A DNA stretch of 64,000 nt from Alphaproteobacteria bacterium (GCA_025924715.1 JAICHV010000007.1:1-64000); one strand, 5' to 3'. Positions 51,256-60,613 are shown, counted from the first letter of the stretch. Notes: generated from the sequence alone by a model not told the origin. A program made the numbers and translations.

Positions 51256-52752
51256 TCAGATTTTCTGGTCGTATTCGCCGACTTCCGGATATTTGGAAAG
51301 ACGCGTGTCGATGTCCTTGAACATCGCCCGCATCTTCTCTTCCGAGACCGGGCTTTCCACCACCACCACCAGCGACGGCTTGTTGGATGACGCCCGCACC
51401 AGACCCCAGGTGCCGTCTTCCAGGGTGACGCGTACCCCATTGACGGTGACCACGCTGGTGATGGTTTGGCCCAGCAGCTTTTCGCCGCGGGTTTTCATGC
51501 CGGCATAATCGCGGGTGACCGCTTCGACCACAGCATATTTTTTGTCGTCCGGGCAGAAGGGCGACATGGTGGGCGAGCCCCAGGTCTTGGGCAGCCCGTC
51601 ATAAAGCGCGGACAGACTTTTGCCGCCGGCGCGATCCAGCATCTCCAGCACCGCGATGCCGGCGACGATGCCGTCGTCATAGCCATGGCCGACCGGCGGA
51701 TTGAAGAAGAAATGGCCCGATTTCTCGAAGCCGGCCAGGGCCTTCAGCTCGGCGGTGCGGCGCTTGATATAGGAATGGCCGGTCTTCCAGTAATCGGTCT
51801 TGACCCCGCGGGCCTGCAAAACCGGATCGGTCAGATAAAGCCCGGTGGATTTCACGTCCACCACGAATTGCGCATCCGCGTGCTTGGCCGACAGATCGCG
51901 GGCCAGCAAGACGCCGATCTTGTCGGCGAAAATCTCCCGCCCGGTATCGTCGACCACGCCGCAGCGGTCGCCGTCGCCGTCAAAACCCAGGCATAGATCG
52001 GCGCCATGCGCGCGCACCGCATCGCCCATGGCATGCAGCATGTGAAGGTCTTCGGGATTGGGATTGTATTTGGGGAAGGTGAAATCCAGCTCGGTGTCCA
52101 TGTCGATCACCTCGGCGCCGATGCGGCGCAGGGCTTCGGGGGCAAAGGCGCCGGCGGTGCCGTTGCCGCAAGCCGCCACGACCTTGAGGGGTCGCGAAAG
52201 CTTATGGCCCTTGGTCACCGCCGCCAGATAAGTCTCGCGCATGTCGGCGACGGCGACATAGCGGCCGCCGTCACGCTCCTGCCCCTGGCCTTCCAGCACG
52301 ATCTTGCGCAAGGCGCCCATCTCGTCCGGACCGAAAGTGAGCGGGCGCTGTGCCCCCATCTTAACCCCCGTCCAGCCGTTTTCATTGTGGCTGGCGGTGA
52401 CCATCGCCACCGCCGGGCAATCGAGCGCGAACTGCGCGAAATAGGCCACCGGCGACAGCGCCAGTCCGATGTCATGGACTTCGCAGCCGGCCCGCATCAA
52501 CCCGATGGTGAGGGCCTGTTTGATCGACAGGGAATAGGAACGGAAGTCATGGCCGGTGACGACTTTCGGCTGAACCCCGATCTGGCGCAGATAGGTGCCC
52601 AGGCCCAGCCCCAGCGCCTGGATACCCAGCAGGTTGATCTCCTTGCCGAACAGCCAGCGCGCATCATATTCGCGAAAGCCGTTGGCGGTGACCAAAGGCA
52701 GATTCTCATAATCCGCGGAATTGGGGACCAGGTTGGAAAGCGGCTTCATCAT
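51256..52752 (-). CDS. Phosphomannomutase/phosphoglucomutase
   Basis: A 498-residue alpha-D-phosphohexomutase of the AlgC/ManB type, interconverting hexose 1- and 6-phosphates for exopolysaccharide and LPS sugars. It has the active-site phosphoserine loop AMVTASHNENGWTGVKMG near residue 118, the metal loop CLGFDGDGDRCGVVDD near residue 255, the sugar-binding GFEKSGHFFFNPP near residue 345, and a C-terminal phosphate-binding LVRASSNKPSLVVVVES. Length is slightly above the usual 460. Confidence 0.92.
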   Translation of the reverse strand: MMKPLSNLVPNSADYENLPLVTANGFREYDARWLFGKEINLLGIQALGLGLGTYLRQIGVQPKVVTGHDFRSYSLSIKQALTIGLMRAGCEVHDIGLALSPVAYFAQFALDCPAVAMVTASHNENGWTGVKMGAQRPLTFGPDEMGALRKIVLEGQGQERDGGRYVAVADMRETYLAAVTKGHKLSRPLKVVAACGNGTAGAFAPEALRRIGAEVIDMDTELDFTFPKYNPNPEDLHMLHAMGDAVRAHGADLCLGFDGDGDRCGVVDDTGREIFADKIGVLLARDLSAKHADAQFVVDVKSTGLYLTDPVLQARGVKTDYWKTGHSYIKRRTAELKALAGFEKSGHFFFNPPVGHGYDDGIVAGIAVLEMLDRAGGKSLSALYDGLPKTWGSPTMSPFCPDDKKYAVVEAVTRDYAGMKTRGEKLLGQTITSVVTVNGVRVTLEDGTWGLVRASSNKPSLVVVVESPVSEEKMRAMFKDIDTRLSKYPEVGEYDQKI

Positions 52753-52817
52753 GAGAGGGCGGGCTCGGCAAAACGCGGGCGGTTGTAACCGCCTCGCCGC
52801 CGAACCTCAACCGCCGG

Positions 52818-53009
52818 TCAGCCGGGTTCGTGCGGACCCAGGCTGCCGTCCTGGCGCTCGAAGCGCGGATTGGACAGGTCATAGGTGTCGAACCCGCAAT
52901 GCGGGCAGACCGTGATCAAGCTGCCGCGGCCAAAGGGGGTGGTGTTGTGGCAGCGCTCGCACCTGTAATCGGCGCTTTCACGCGCCATTTCGCCAACCTT
53001 CTCGGTCAT
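52818..53009 (-). CDS. Small zinc-ribbon protein
   Basis: A 63-residue protein with two CxxC knuckles, YRCERCHNTTPF and TVCPHCGFDTY, forming a zinc ribbon. The ATG at 53009 is supported by GAGGAG about 6 nt upstream; the ORF track merges it with antisense sequence from cobA. Function unknown; it is divergent from cobA with 93 nt between the starts. Confidence 0.78.
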   Translation of the reverse strand: MTEKVGEMARESADYRCERCHNTTPFGRGSLITVCPHCGFDTYDLSNPRFERQDGSLGPHEPG

Positions 53010-53090
53010 TACGGGCTCCTCGAACTTGGGACCCAACGCCCGGCCGCGCCCGGTCGTTCCTGAAAAAGATGTTTCCGCCGCCCGGCTTTG

Positions 53091-53096
53091 TATAAT
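53091..53096 (+). promoter_or_regulatory. TATAAT -10 box just ahead of cobA
   Basis: A perfect TATAAT ends 6 nt before the cobA ATG, so transcription would begin at or next to the start codon. No good -35 box is visible. If used, it would give a leaderless or near-leaderless mRNA. Confidence 0.4.
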
Positions 53097-53102
53097 GGAG
53101 CG

Positions 53103-53909
53103 ATGGACCGGACCGACATCGCCCACGCCCTCAAATTGCCGGTTTTCGAAAAAGGCTGGGTCTGGCTGGTGGGCGGCGGCCCGGGCGATCCCGGCTTGAT
53201 CACCGCCCTGGGCCTTCATGCCTTGGCGCAGGCGGATTTCGTCCTTTATGACGCCTTGATCGACGAAACACTGCTCACCCTGACCAAGCCGGGCGCGGGG
53301 TTGATCTTTGCCGGCAAGCGCGCCGGCATGCGCTCCTGCAAGCAGAGCGATATTTCCGCCATGCTGGTGGATCTGGCGAAACAGCAAAAGCGGGTGCTGC
53401 GGCTGAAAGGGGGCGATCCCTTCGTCTTCGGCCGCGGCGGCGAGGAAGCCGGCGCCCTGGCCAAGGCCGGCATTCCCTTCCGCATCGTGCCGGGGATCAC
53501 CGCCGGCATCGGCGGCCTTGCCTATGCCGGGATTCCCGTCACCCATCGCGACACCAATTCCGCCGTCACCTTCATCACCGGTCATGACGCGGACGGAAAA
53601 CTGCCCCAGTTGAACTGGGCGGGACTGGCGGCGGGTTCGCCGACCCTGGTGCTCTATATGGCGCGCAAACATGCCGGCGAGATCGCCGCCGCCCTGATCG
53701 CGGCGGGACGCAGACCGGACGAACCCGCCGCCATTGTCGCCAATGCCGCGCGCCCGCAGCAGAGCGTCGTCGTCACCACTTTGGCGCAGATGGGGGACGC
53801 CGCCGCCGCCAGTCCTGCCGTCGCGATCATCGTGATCGGCGAAAATGTGAAACTGCGGGGCGAACTGGATTGGCTGACCCGCGCCGCCGCAGAACTTAGC
53901 CCCGGCTGA
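53103..53909 (+). CDS. cobA: Uroporphyrinogen-III C-methyltransferase
   Basis: SUMT methylates uroporphyrinogen III twice to precorrin-2 for sirohaem or cobalamin. The 268-residue product has the SAM-binding signature VWLVGGGPGDPGLITALGLHAL, DALIDETLL, AGKRAGMRSCKQSDI, and RLKGGDPFVFGRGGEEAGAL, the diagnostic SUMT motif. It is a stand-alone methyltransferase without the CysG dehydrogenase part, and no other cob or cys gene adjoins it. The ATG at 53103 has GGAG immediately upstream. Its 3' end overlaps the DUF1289 gene by 14 nt. Confidence 0.92.
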   Translation: MDRTDIAHALKLPVFEKGWVWLVGGGPGDPGLITALGLHALAQADFVLYDALIDETLLTLTKPGAGLIFAGKRAGMRSCKQSDISAMLVDLAKQQKRVLRLKGGDPFVFGRGGEEAGALAKAGIPFRIVPGITAGIGGLAYAGIPVTHRDTNSAVTFITGHDADGKLPQLNWAGLAAGSPTLVLYMARKHAGEIAAALIAAGRRPDEPAAIVANAARPQQSVVVTTLAQMGDAAAASPAVAIIVIGENVKLRGELDWLTRAAAELSPG

Positions 53910-54066
53910 TGGCTTTCAGCCGCGCCGGCAGTTCCGCCATGATGGCGGCGCGCTGCGCTTCGCTGAGCGCGGTCCATTGCGCGATTTCGTCCAGGGTCCG
54001 GCCGCAGCCCGAACAAAGCTGCCGGGCCGGGTCATAAAGACAGATTTTGGTGCAGGGGTTTTCCAC
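53896..54066 (-). CDS. DUF1289 small Cys-rich protein
   Basis: This 56-residue gene is too short for the ORF track. From a GTG at 54066 it reads VENPCTKICLYDPARQLCSGCGRTLDEIAQW and on to LSEAQRAAIMAELPARLKAI. The CxxxC, CxxCGRTLDEIxxW pattern is the DUF1289 signature; members are predicted to bind Fe-S or zinc and are of unknown function. It overlaps the 3' end of cobA by 14 nt. Confidence 0.85.
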   Translation of the reverse strand: MENPCTKICLYDPARQLCSGCGRTLDEIAQWTALSEAQRAAIMAELPARLKAISRG

Positions 54067-54169
54067 CAAAACAGCCTAAAAGGCTCGACCGTTCAAAGCC
54101 AGGCGATGGTCTTAACCGATGCTTCAACAGCACGGGCCTACCATTTTCGCGGATTGTACGGAACTTCAG

Positions 54170-54700
54170 ATGGCCAAAGCGCAGTTCCACAAGAACCAGC
54201 GGGTTTACGTCAAGCCGGTCGGCACCTGGGCGCTGGTCGAGCATGTCGTGCCGCATTGGGCCAAGGGCATCGATGAGCCGATCCGCATCCATTACGATGT
54301 CGGACTGGGACGCGAATTCGCCGCCGAAGAATTGCTCAGCGAAGAACCGATGGGCGACCAGGTGCAGGCCGAGGGCGAACAGTGGCGGGTGGTGCGGGCC
54401 CGCAACAAATGGCAGCCGGCGGAAGGCTGCGCCGCCCATCCCGTTCCGGGCACTTTTCCGGTGGTGATAACCGGCGAGGCCGATTGGGGCGGCTGGCGGG
54501 TGCCGGGCGCGGAATATGATCTCTACCCCGCCAAGGTCGAAGAGCAGGCGCGGCTGATCGCCAGCGCACCCAAACTGGCCTCCTTCGCCAGCGGATTGGT
54601 CGAATGGGCGCGCAAATCCGGCGAGGATATGCCCAGCGCCCTGGCCGAGCTGGCCCACAATGCCCAGGACATCCTGGCCCAGGTAAAAGGCCAGGGTTAA
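54170..54700 (+). CDS. Conserved hypothetical cytoplasmic protein
   Basis: A 176-residue soluble protein beginning MAKAQFHKNQRVYVKPVGTW, with a KOW-like basic opening and a C-terminal helix region (LASFASGLVEWARKSGEDMPSALAELAHNAQDIL). Tryptophans are unusually frequent. I do not recognise a named family. The ATG at 54170 is preferred to the tracked 54119 because the extra 17 residues have no coding character. Confidence 0.6.
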   Translation: MAKAQFHKNQRVYVKPVGTWALVEHVVPHWAKGIDEPIRIHYDVGLGREFAAEELLSEEPMGDQVQAEGEQWRVVRARNKWQPAEGCAAHPVPGTFPVVITGEADWGGWRVPGAEYDLYPAKVEEQARLIASAPKLASFASGLVEWARKSGEDMPSALAELAHNAQDILAQVKGQG

Positions 54701-54780
54701 TCGGCGAATAAAATCTTCCACCCCCCTGGCGCGGCGCGGCAAAGCTGCCAAGCTGAGGTCGTTTTGGGTTGGGGAACCTG

Positions 54781-55860
54781 ATGGACAAGATCGAGACCGG
54801 GGCGGCGCCCGACTTCGCCACACGTCACGCCATGCGCTTCGAAGGCAGCGGCGGGGAATATTTCAAAATCTGGATCGTCAATCTTGCGCTGACGCTGCTG
54901 ACATTGGGCATCTTCAGCGCCTGGGCCAAGCTGCGCAACCGGCGCTATTTTTACGGCAACACCTATCTGGAGCAGCACAGTTTCGATTACCACGCCTCGC
55001 CCTGGCGGATCTTGTTGGGACGGGTGATCGCCCTGGCGCTGCTGCTGGGCTATTCGCTGACCGCGTCGCTGGCGCCCAAGGCGGTTTTCGGCTGGGCCCT
55101 TCTGTTTGTGGTGGCACTGCCCTGGCTGGTCAAATCCAGTCTGCGCTTCAACGCCCGCAACACAAGCTACCGCAATATCCGCTTCGACTTCGGCGGCACG
55201 TATGGGGGCGCGTTCAAGGCCTATGTCCTGTGGCCCCTCCTGGCGGCGATTACGCTCTTCACGACTTTTCCGCTGAGCCACAGAGCGCGGGATTATTACA
55301 ACATCAACAATCATGCTTTTGGCGGAAAAACTTTCGAGGCCAAAATTCCCGCCGGCAGATTATACCTGATTTATCTGGTGGCGCTGGTCGGGCTGGTTTG
55401 CGCCCTCGGCATCGTAATAACCATGGCGGTGTCGGCGGGCCTGGCTGCCGGTTTCAAGCCCGGTGGCCATGGCGTTCCGCCGGTCACCGTGTTGGCGCCC
55501 GCCATCATCACGACCAGCGTTCTGTATGTCGTCATGCTGCTATTCCTCACCGTGTTCGTCAGCACCCTGACCTTCAACCTGGCGCTCAACAACACAAGGC
55601 TGGGCGACAACCTCCAACTGGAATCGACGCTGTCGCCTTTCGCCATGGTGTGGATCGCCGCCAGCAATCTGGTGCTCATACTCTTGACCCTGGGATTGTT
55701 TTATCCCTGGGCGCGGGTGCGCCAATTCCGGTATGCGGCGACCCATCTGGCCGTCATCGGCAGCGCTGACGCGGGCGCCTTCACCTCCAACTTTGACGGC
55801 CGCCAGGGCGCGATCGGAGAGGAGATCGCCAGCTTCTTCGATATCGATTTCGGGCTCTGA
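54781..55860 (+). CDS. YjgN/DUF898 membrane protein
   Basis: A 359-residue DUF898 protein with six or so membrane helices. Landmarks are the opening FEGSGGEYFKIWIVNLALTLLTLGIFSAWAKLRNRRYFYGNT (given in parts: GEYFKIWIVN, GIFSAWAKLRNRRYFYGNT), FNARNTSYRNIRFDFGGTYGGAFKAY, and a second, similar half ending LFYPWARVRQFRYAATHL, showing an internal duplication. Function unknown. The M48 peptidase gene follows 2 nt downstream, a frequent partner. Confidence 0.87.
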   Translation: MDKIETGAAPDFATRHAMRFEGSGGEYFKIWIVNLALTLLTLGIFSAWAKLRNRRYFYGNTYLEQHSFDYHASPWRILLGRVIALALLLGYSLTASLAPKAVFGWALLFVVALPWLVKSSLRFNARNTSYRNIRFDFGGTYGGAFKAYVLWPLLAAITLFTTFPLSHRARDYYNINNHAFGGKTFEAKIPAGRLYLIYLVALVGLVCALGIVITMAVSAGLAAGFKPGGHGVPPVTVLAPAIITTSVLYVVMLLFLTVFVSTLTFNLALNNTRLGDNLQLESTLSPFAMVWIAASNLVLILLTLGLFYPWARVRQFRYAATHLAVIGSADAGAFTSNFDGRQGAIGEEIASFFDIDFGL

Positions 55861-55862
55861 GC

Positions 55863-56873
55863 TTGCAGGCGGCCGGCCAATATTTCCTGCCCGGTTCCGC
55901 CCGCTATGTAGAAGCGGCGCTCGAGGCCGATGGCGGGTCGCTGCGCGTGTGCGGGGCCGACGGCGCCGAACTCGACACGGCGCCGCGCACCCAAGTGCGC
56001 GCCACCTCGCGGCTGGGCCGGCTGACCCGCAAGCTCGACTTCCCCGGCGGCGGTCGCTTCGAAACGACTGAGGACGATGCCATCGACGCCATGCTGCAAG
56101 GCGGCGTGCTGCATCGGTTGGAAAAATCCTGGCGCGCGGTTCTGGCCTCGGTGGTGGCGGCGGCCGCGGCTGTGGCCTGGTTTGCTTTCTACGGCGCCCC
56201 TCTGGCCGCCGATCAATTGGCGCGGCATACGCCGGCGTCGATCTCGATCTTCATGACCGGACAGGCGCTTTCCACCCTCGACGGACGCGTTCTTCTTCCG
56301 ACCAAGCTGGACGCCTCGGCTAGGGCCCGTGCCCAGGCATTGTTCGACAAAGTGGCGGCCAGAGAGGGGCATCCCGCCGGCGCCTATCGGCTGTTGCTGC
56401 GCAACGCGCCGGTCATCGGCCCCAACGCCTTTGCCTTTCCGGATGGCCGCGTGGTGCTGACCGATCAATTGGCGCTGATGATCGCCAAAGACGCGGAACT
56501 GGAAGGCGTGTTCGCCCATGAGATGTCGCATGTCAATCATGCCCATACGTTGCAGCGGGTTTACCAGGCCTCACTGGTGCCGGCGGTCGTGGCCCTGATC
56601 ACCGGCGATGCCACCCAAGCCGGGCACATTGCCACTTTGATGCCCGGCATTCTGCTGCAGCAATCCTATTCCCGCGCCTTCGAGCAGCAGGCGGATGATG
56701 ACGCGGCCCGCCTTCTTCTTGGCATGAACGAGGATCCCGCCGCTCTGGCGGAACTGCTGGAACGCATGCAGAAAAAGCTATGCGGTGCTGCCGACTGCGA
56801 ACCCAGTTGGCTGGGCTCGCATCCGGCCACCGCGGAACGCGCGGCCCATTTGCGCCATCCGACAAAACTATAG
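55863..56873 (+). CDS. M48-family membrane metallopeptidase
   Basis: A 336-residue M48 protease with the zinc motif GVFAHEMSHVNHAH near residue 220 and the third ligand in FEQQADDDAARLL near residue 280. One membrane helix (VLASVVAAAAAVAWFAFYGA) lies near residue 100; the N-terminal 90 residues form a small beta domain and the catalytic domain is probably periplasmic. It is similar in layout to LoiP/BepA-type envelope proteases. The TTG start lies 2 nt after the DUF898 stop, implying a joint function. Confidence 0.85.
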   Translation: MQAAGQYFLPGSARYVEAALEADGGSLRVCGADGAELDTAPRTQVRATSRLGRLTRKLDFPGGGRFETTEDDAIDAMLQGGVLHRLEKSWRAVLASVVAAAAAVAWFAFYGAPLAADQLARHTPASISIFMTGQALSTLDGRVLLPTKLDASARARAQALFDKVAAREGHPAGAYRLLLRNAPVIGPNAFAFPDGRVVLTDQLALMIAKDAELEGVFAHEMSHVNHAHTLQRVYQASLVPAVVALITGDATQAGHIATLMPGILLQQSYSRAFEQQADDDAARLLLGMNEDPAALAELLERMQKKLCGAADCEPSWLGSHPATAERAAHLRHPTKL

Positions 56874-56925
56874 GCAATGGCGTTTGTTTCCGGCTAGTGT
56901 CCCGGCCTTTTCCGCCGAGGACATC

Positions 56926-59544
56926 ATGCGTACCGAAGAGCCGCGCGCCATCCATCTTGCCGATTACAAAGCCCCCGATTTTCGCATCACCCATGTGCAG
57001 CTGGATTTCGCGCTTCATCCCGAAGCGACGCGCGTCACTGCCAGGCTCCAGATCGTTCGCAAGACGCCGGACGCGCCGCTGGTCCTGAACGGCGAAGAGC
57101 TTAAGCTTGTCTCGGTGACGATCGATGGCCGGGCGCTGGCCGCCGGCGATTATCGCGTCGATGCCGGCAGCCTCAGCATCGCCCATGTGCCGGACCGCTT
57201 CACGCTGGAAACCGTGTGCGAGATCGCCCCGGCGCGGAACACCGCGCTGGAAGGTCTTTATCAATCGGGCGGCATGTTCTGCACCCAATGCGAGCCGCAG
57301 GGCTTCCGCCGCATCACCTATTTCCTGGACCGTCCCGACAATCTTTCGGTCTTCACCGTGCGCATCGAAGCGGACAAGGAGCAATATCCGGTCCTGCTCT
57401 CCAACGGCAATCGCGGCGAATCCGGCGATCTGGAAAATGGCCGCCATTTCGCCGTCTGGCACGATCCCTGGCCAAAGCCGTCTTATCTGTTCGCATTGGT
57501 GGCCGGCGATCTGGGCGCCATTCGCGATTCCTTCACCACCATGAGCGGAAGAGTGGTCGAACTAGTGATCTATGTCGATCACGGCAACGAGCCACGCGCC
57601 ACCTACGCCATGGGCGCGCTGAAGCGGGCGATGGCCTGGGACGAACAGGCCTATGGCCGCGAATATGATCTCGACATCTTCATGATCGTGGCGGTCAGCG
57701 CTTTCAACATGGGAGCTATGGAGAACAAAGGCCTCAACATCTTCAACGACAAGGTGCTGCTGGCCTCGCCGGAAACCGCGACCGACGACGATTATGCCCG
57801 CATCGAAAGCGTTGTCGCCCATGAATATTTCCACAACTGGACCGGCGACCGCGTCACCTGCCGCGACTGGTTCCAGTTGTCGCTGAAAGAAGGCCTGACG
57901 GTCTTTCGCGACCAGAATTTCTCCGGCGACATGCGTAGCCGCGCCGTGCAGCGAATCCAGGATGTGCGCGCGCTGCGGGCGCGGCAATTCCAGGAGGATG
58001 CCGGCCCCCTCGCCCATCCGGTGCAGCCGCAGAGCTATATCGAGATCAACAATTTCTACACCGCCACGGTCTACGAAAAAGGTTCGGAAGTCATCGGCAT
58101 GCTGAAGACGCTGGTGGGCGATGAGGCCTATCGCAAAGGGGCCGATCTGTATTTCCAGCGTCATGACGGCCAGGCCGCCACGGTGGAAGACTGGGTCAAA
58201 TGTTTCGAGGATGCCTGCGGCCGCGATCTTTCCCAATTCCGTCTCTGGTATCGCCAGGCCGGCACACCGGTGATCGAGGCCAAGGGCGCTTATGATGCGC
58301 GGGCCAAGACCTACACCCTGGATGTGACCCAGAGCCTCGCCACCACGCCCGGCCAGCCCGACAAAAAACCGATGCATGTGCCGGTGCGCATGGGACTGGT
58401 GGGCAAAACCGGCGCACATCTGCCGTTGACCTTGCAGGGCGAGAACCATCCCGGGCCCGAAACCCGGGTGCTGGAGGTGACGCAGGCTTTCGAACGTTTT
58501 GTGTTTGTCGATGTTGCCGAAGAACCCCTGCTTTCGCTGGGACGCGGGTTTTCCGCTCCGGCGCTGTTCAAGACCGCGCTGGAGCGCGCCGACCGCGCCA
58601 TCCTGATGGGCCGCGACAGCGATGCCTTCAACCGCTGGGAATCCGGACAGATCCTGGCAGCCGAGATCATGCTGGAAGTGGCCGGCACCGCCGGCACCGG
58701 CGCCCACACCGACTATCTGGACGCGCTTGGCGCGGTGCTGGACCAGGCGCATGAGGATCCCGCCTTTGCCGCCCTGATGCTGATGCCGCCCACCGAAAAT
58801 GAACTGGCGGCGCGCAAGGCCCCGGTCGATCCGGACGCCATCCATCATGCCCGTGTGGCGCTGGTGCGGGCCATCGCGGCCGCCCATGGCCCCGCCATCG
58901 CCATGCTGTATGAACATGCGCGCGACAGCGCCGATTACAGTCCGGATGCCAAATCCGCCGGGCGCCGGGCCTTGCGCAATGCCTGCCTGCGCTATCTGAC
59001 CGCGGCCGATGACGAGGCCGCGGCGGGGCTGGCCCATGCCCATTACCTGTCTGCCGACAACATGACCGACATGATTGCCGGCCTGGCGGCGCTGACGCGG
59101 ATGGAGAGCCCCTTGCGCGACACCGCCTTCACCCATTTCCACGACCGCTTCAAACAGGATCCGCTGGTGCTGGACAAATGGATGAGCCTGCAAGCCGGCT
59201 CGCCGCTGCCCGAGACCCCCGTGGCGGTGCGGGCGCTGATGCAGCACCCGGCCTTTGACATCAAGAACCCCAACCGGGTGCGCGCCCTGATCGGCGCCTT
59301 TAGCGGCAATCACCTGCGCTTCCATAGCGCCGATGGCAGCGGTTATGCGCTGCTGGGCGAAGTGATCCGCACCCTGGACCCCATCAACCCCCAGATCGCC
59401 GCCCGCCTCGCCGGGGGTTTTGAAAGCTGGCGGCGTTACGACCCCGCTCGCCAGGCGATGATGCGCCGGGAGCTGGAGGCCATCCTGGGCCTCAAGGGCA
59501 TCTCGCCCAATTTGTTCGAGATCGCCTCCAAGATGCTGGGGTGA
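56926..59544 (+). CDS. pepN: Aminopeptidase N (PepN, M1 family)
   Basis: PepN is the main cytoplasmic aminopeptidase in peptide turnover. The 872-residue product has the substrate motif AFNMGAMENKGLNIFND near residue 265, the zinc site VVAHEYFHNWTGDRVTCRDWFQLSLKEGLTV (HEXXH with a downstream Glu) near residue 300, and a long helical C-terminal domain of the bacterial PepN type. The ATG at 56926 follows CGAGGAC; the tracked start overlaps the M48 gene. A strong hairpin with T residues follows the stop. Confidence 0.95.
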   Translation: MRTEEPRAIHLADYKAPDFRITHVQLDFALHPEATRVTARLQIVRKTPDAPLVLNGEELKLVSVTIDGRALAAGDYRVDAGSLSIAHVPDRFTLETVCEIAPARNTALEGLYQSGGMFCTQCEPQGFRRITYFLDRPDNLSVFTVRIEADKEQYPVLLSNGNRGESGDLENGRHFAVWHDPWPKPSYLFALVAGDLGAIRDSFTTMSGRVVELVIYVDHGNEPRATYAMGALKRAMAWDEQAYGREYDLDIFMIVAVSAFNMGAMENKGLNIFNDKVLLASPETATDDDYARIESVVAHEYFHNWTGDRVTCRDWFQLSLKEGLTVFRDQNFSGDMRSRAVQRIQDVRALRARQFQEDAGPLAHPVQPQSYIEINNFYTATVYEKGSEVIGMLKTLVGDEAYRKGADLYFQRHDGQAATVEDWVKCFEDACGRDLSQFRLWYRQAGTPVIEAKGAYDARAKTYTLDVTQSLATTPGQPDKKPMHVPVRMGLVGKTGAHLPLTLQGENHPGPETRVLEVTQAFERFVFVDVAEEPLLSLGRGFSAPALFKTALERADRAILMGRDSDAFNRWESGQILAAEIMLEVAGTAGTGAHTDYLDALGAVLDQAHEDPAFAALMLMPPTENELAARKAPVDPDAIHHARVALVRAIAAAHGPAIAMLYEHARDSADYSPDAKSAGRRALRNACLRYLTAADDEAAAGLAHAHYLSADNMTDMIAGLAALTRMESPLRDTAFTHFHDRFKQDPLVLDKWMSLQAGSPLPETPVAVRALMQHPAFDIKNPNRVRALIGAFSGNHLRFHSADGSGYALLGEVIRTLDPINPQIAARLAGGFESWRRYDPARQAMMRRELEAILGLKGISPNLFEIASKMLG

Positions 59545-59566
59545 GGAGCGACGGCCGAGGGCCGGC

Positions 59567-59626
59567 AAAACCGTCCAGCGGACGGTTTTGAGCGACGAAC
59601 GCCGCGAGCTTGGGCGAGCGGCCGGG
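59567..59626 (+). repeat. Palindromic repeat, copy 2, containing the pepN terminator hairpin
   Basis: AAAACCGTCC-agc-GGACGGTTTT is a perfect 10-bp stem that ends in four T and lies 23 nt after pepN, so it can act as a terminator. The following AGCGACGAACGCCGCGAGC and GCGAGCGGCCGGG match, in order, the repeat at 33611-33677 in the hopanoid operon. Confidence 0.7.
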
Positions 59627-59828
59627 TGCCGACGCAAGCGCCAAAGAATTCAACCGCCATGCCTTCTCGTTGCTATCGACTGGCAAGCGGCCGCTTTTGG
59701 CCCAAAGCGGACATTGCCTAGGGACGACAATTTACGATTGTGTTAGATACAGCTAGCGCCACTGATGGAAGGCGGGATCAGCAGAAGGTGTGCAGACAAT
59801 CAGACACGCAGCAACAACGGGAACGGAG

Positions 59829-60220
59829 ATGAGGTCAGTTGTGATACCGGGCGGCTTGGGGCTCGTTGCGGCGATGTTAGGTCAGTATGTTGCGTGGGGG
59901 CTGAATGGCGGAGGAGAGGGGTGGATAGAGCCCTTTTGTTTTCACTAACGTCGTGGGTTCTCTTTCCGATCGTCTTCATTAGAGGAAGTAAAATGGCCCG
60001 TCGCGGCGAAAAATCCGCGTTTGACTGGACCCTTTTATCGGCGGCTGCCGCGCTAGATGTTCCTTTAGTAGCAATGACATTAATGGACGGCGGAGAGCAT
60101 TTTGGCCGGGCCATGAACTTCGTTCCTGCGTACGTTTATATTTGGATTCTATTATGGCTTTCCTGGCAAATTATTGCGATTAGGCCGTTTTTGCGAAGGC
60201 AGGCGCGCTCGGCGAAATAG
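59829..60220 (+). pseudogene. Frameshifted gene for a small membrane protein
   Basis: From an ATG at 59829 (MRSVVIPGGLGLVAAMLGQY) the frame reaches GGEGWIEPF and then stops. One base lost from the T-run at 59934-59937 would explain this: adding a single T joins it to LFSLTSWVLFPIVFIRGSK and the rest of the tracked frame to 60220. The restored product would have about 130 residues and four hydrophobic segments. Either the gene is broken, the run varies in the population, translation slips, or there is a base-calling error. The sequence is richer in A and T than its surroundings. The preceding stretch 59627-59828 shows nothing else I can name. Confidence 0.55.
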
Positions 60221-60286
60221 GATCGGGGTCACAGTATGAACGAACGGGGAAGCGAATTGACGTGCAATGCATGCTAGGAGTTTGAG

Positions 60287-60613
60287 ATGAGCTTGCGGTG
60301 GTTTGCGGCGCTCCCGGTAGTGGCGATTGCAGGCCCCGCTTTGTGGTTGTTATGGTCTGTGAGAGGATATCCGGCATACGAAGAGAAGGAGTCGGGGACT
60401 TACGCCGATCACTTCGTCAGAATAGATGCCTCCGGCGCCGTGCACGAACTAACCCAGGATGAGCGCGACTATCTAAACACGAGATTTCATGGGGCTGACG
60501 GGGCTCGTCCGTACATCAAAGACAGGTACTGGGAGCGGACCCCTGACGGCAAACTTCACGGGTTCTTGCTCAGAAAGCGAGTACCTCGGGGAAGTCCTAT
60601 GTTGCAGAGATAG
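60287..60613 (+). CDS. Small membrane-anchored protein, unknown
   Basis: A 108-residue protein with an N-terminal helix or signal (WFAALPVVAIAGPALWLLW) and a charged exposed part (GTYADHFVRIDASGAVHELTQDE). TAGGAG precedes the ATG at good spacing, supporting translation. I do not recognise it. It shares the lower-GC character of the frameshifted gene upstream and may have been acquired with it. Confidence 0.55.
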   Translation: MSLRWFAALPVVAIAGPALWLLWSVRGYPAYEEKESGTYADHFVRIDASGAVHELTQDERDYLNTRFHGADGARPYIKDRYWERTPDGKLHGFLLRKRVPRGSPMLQR

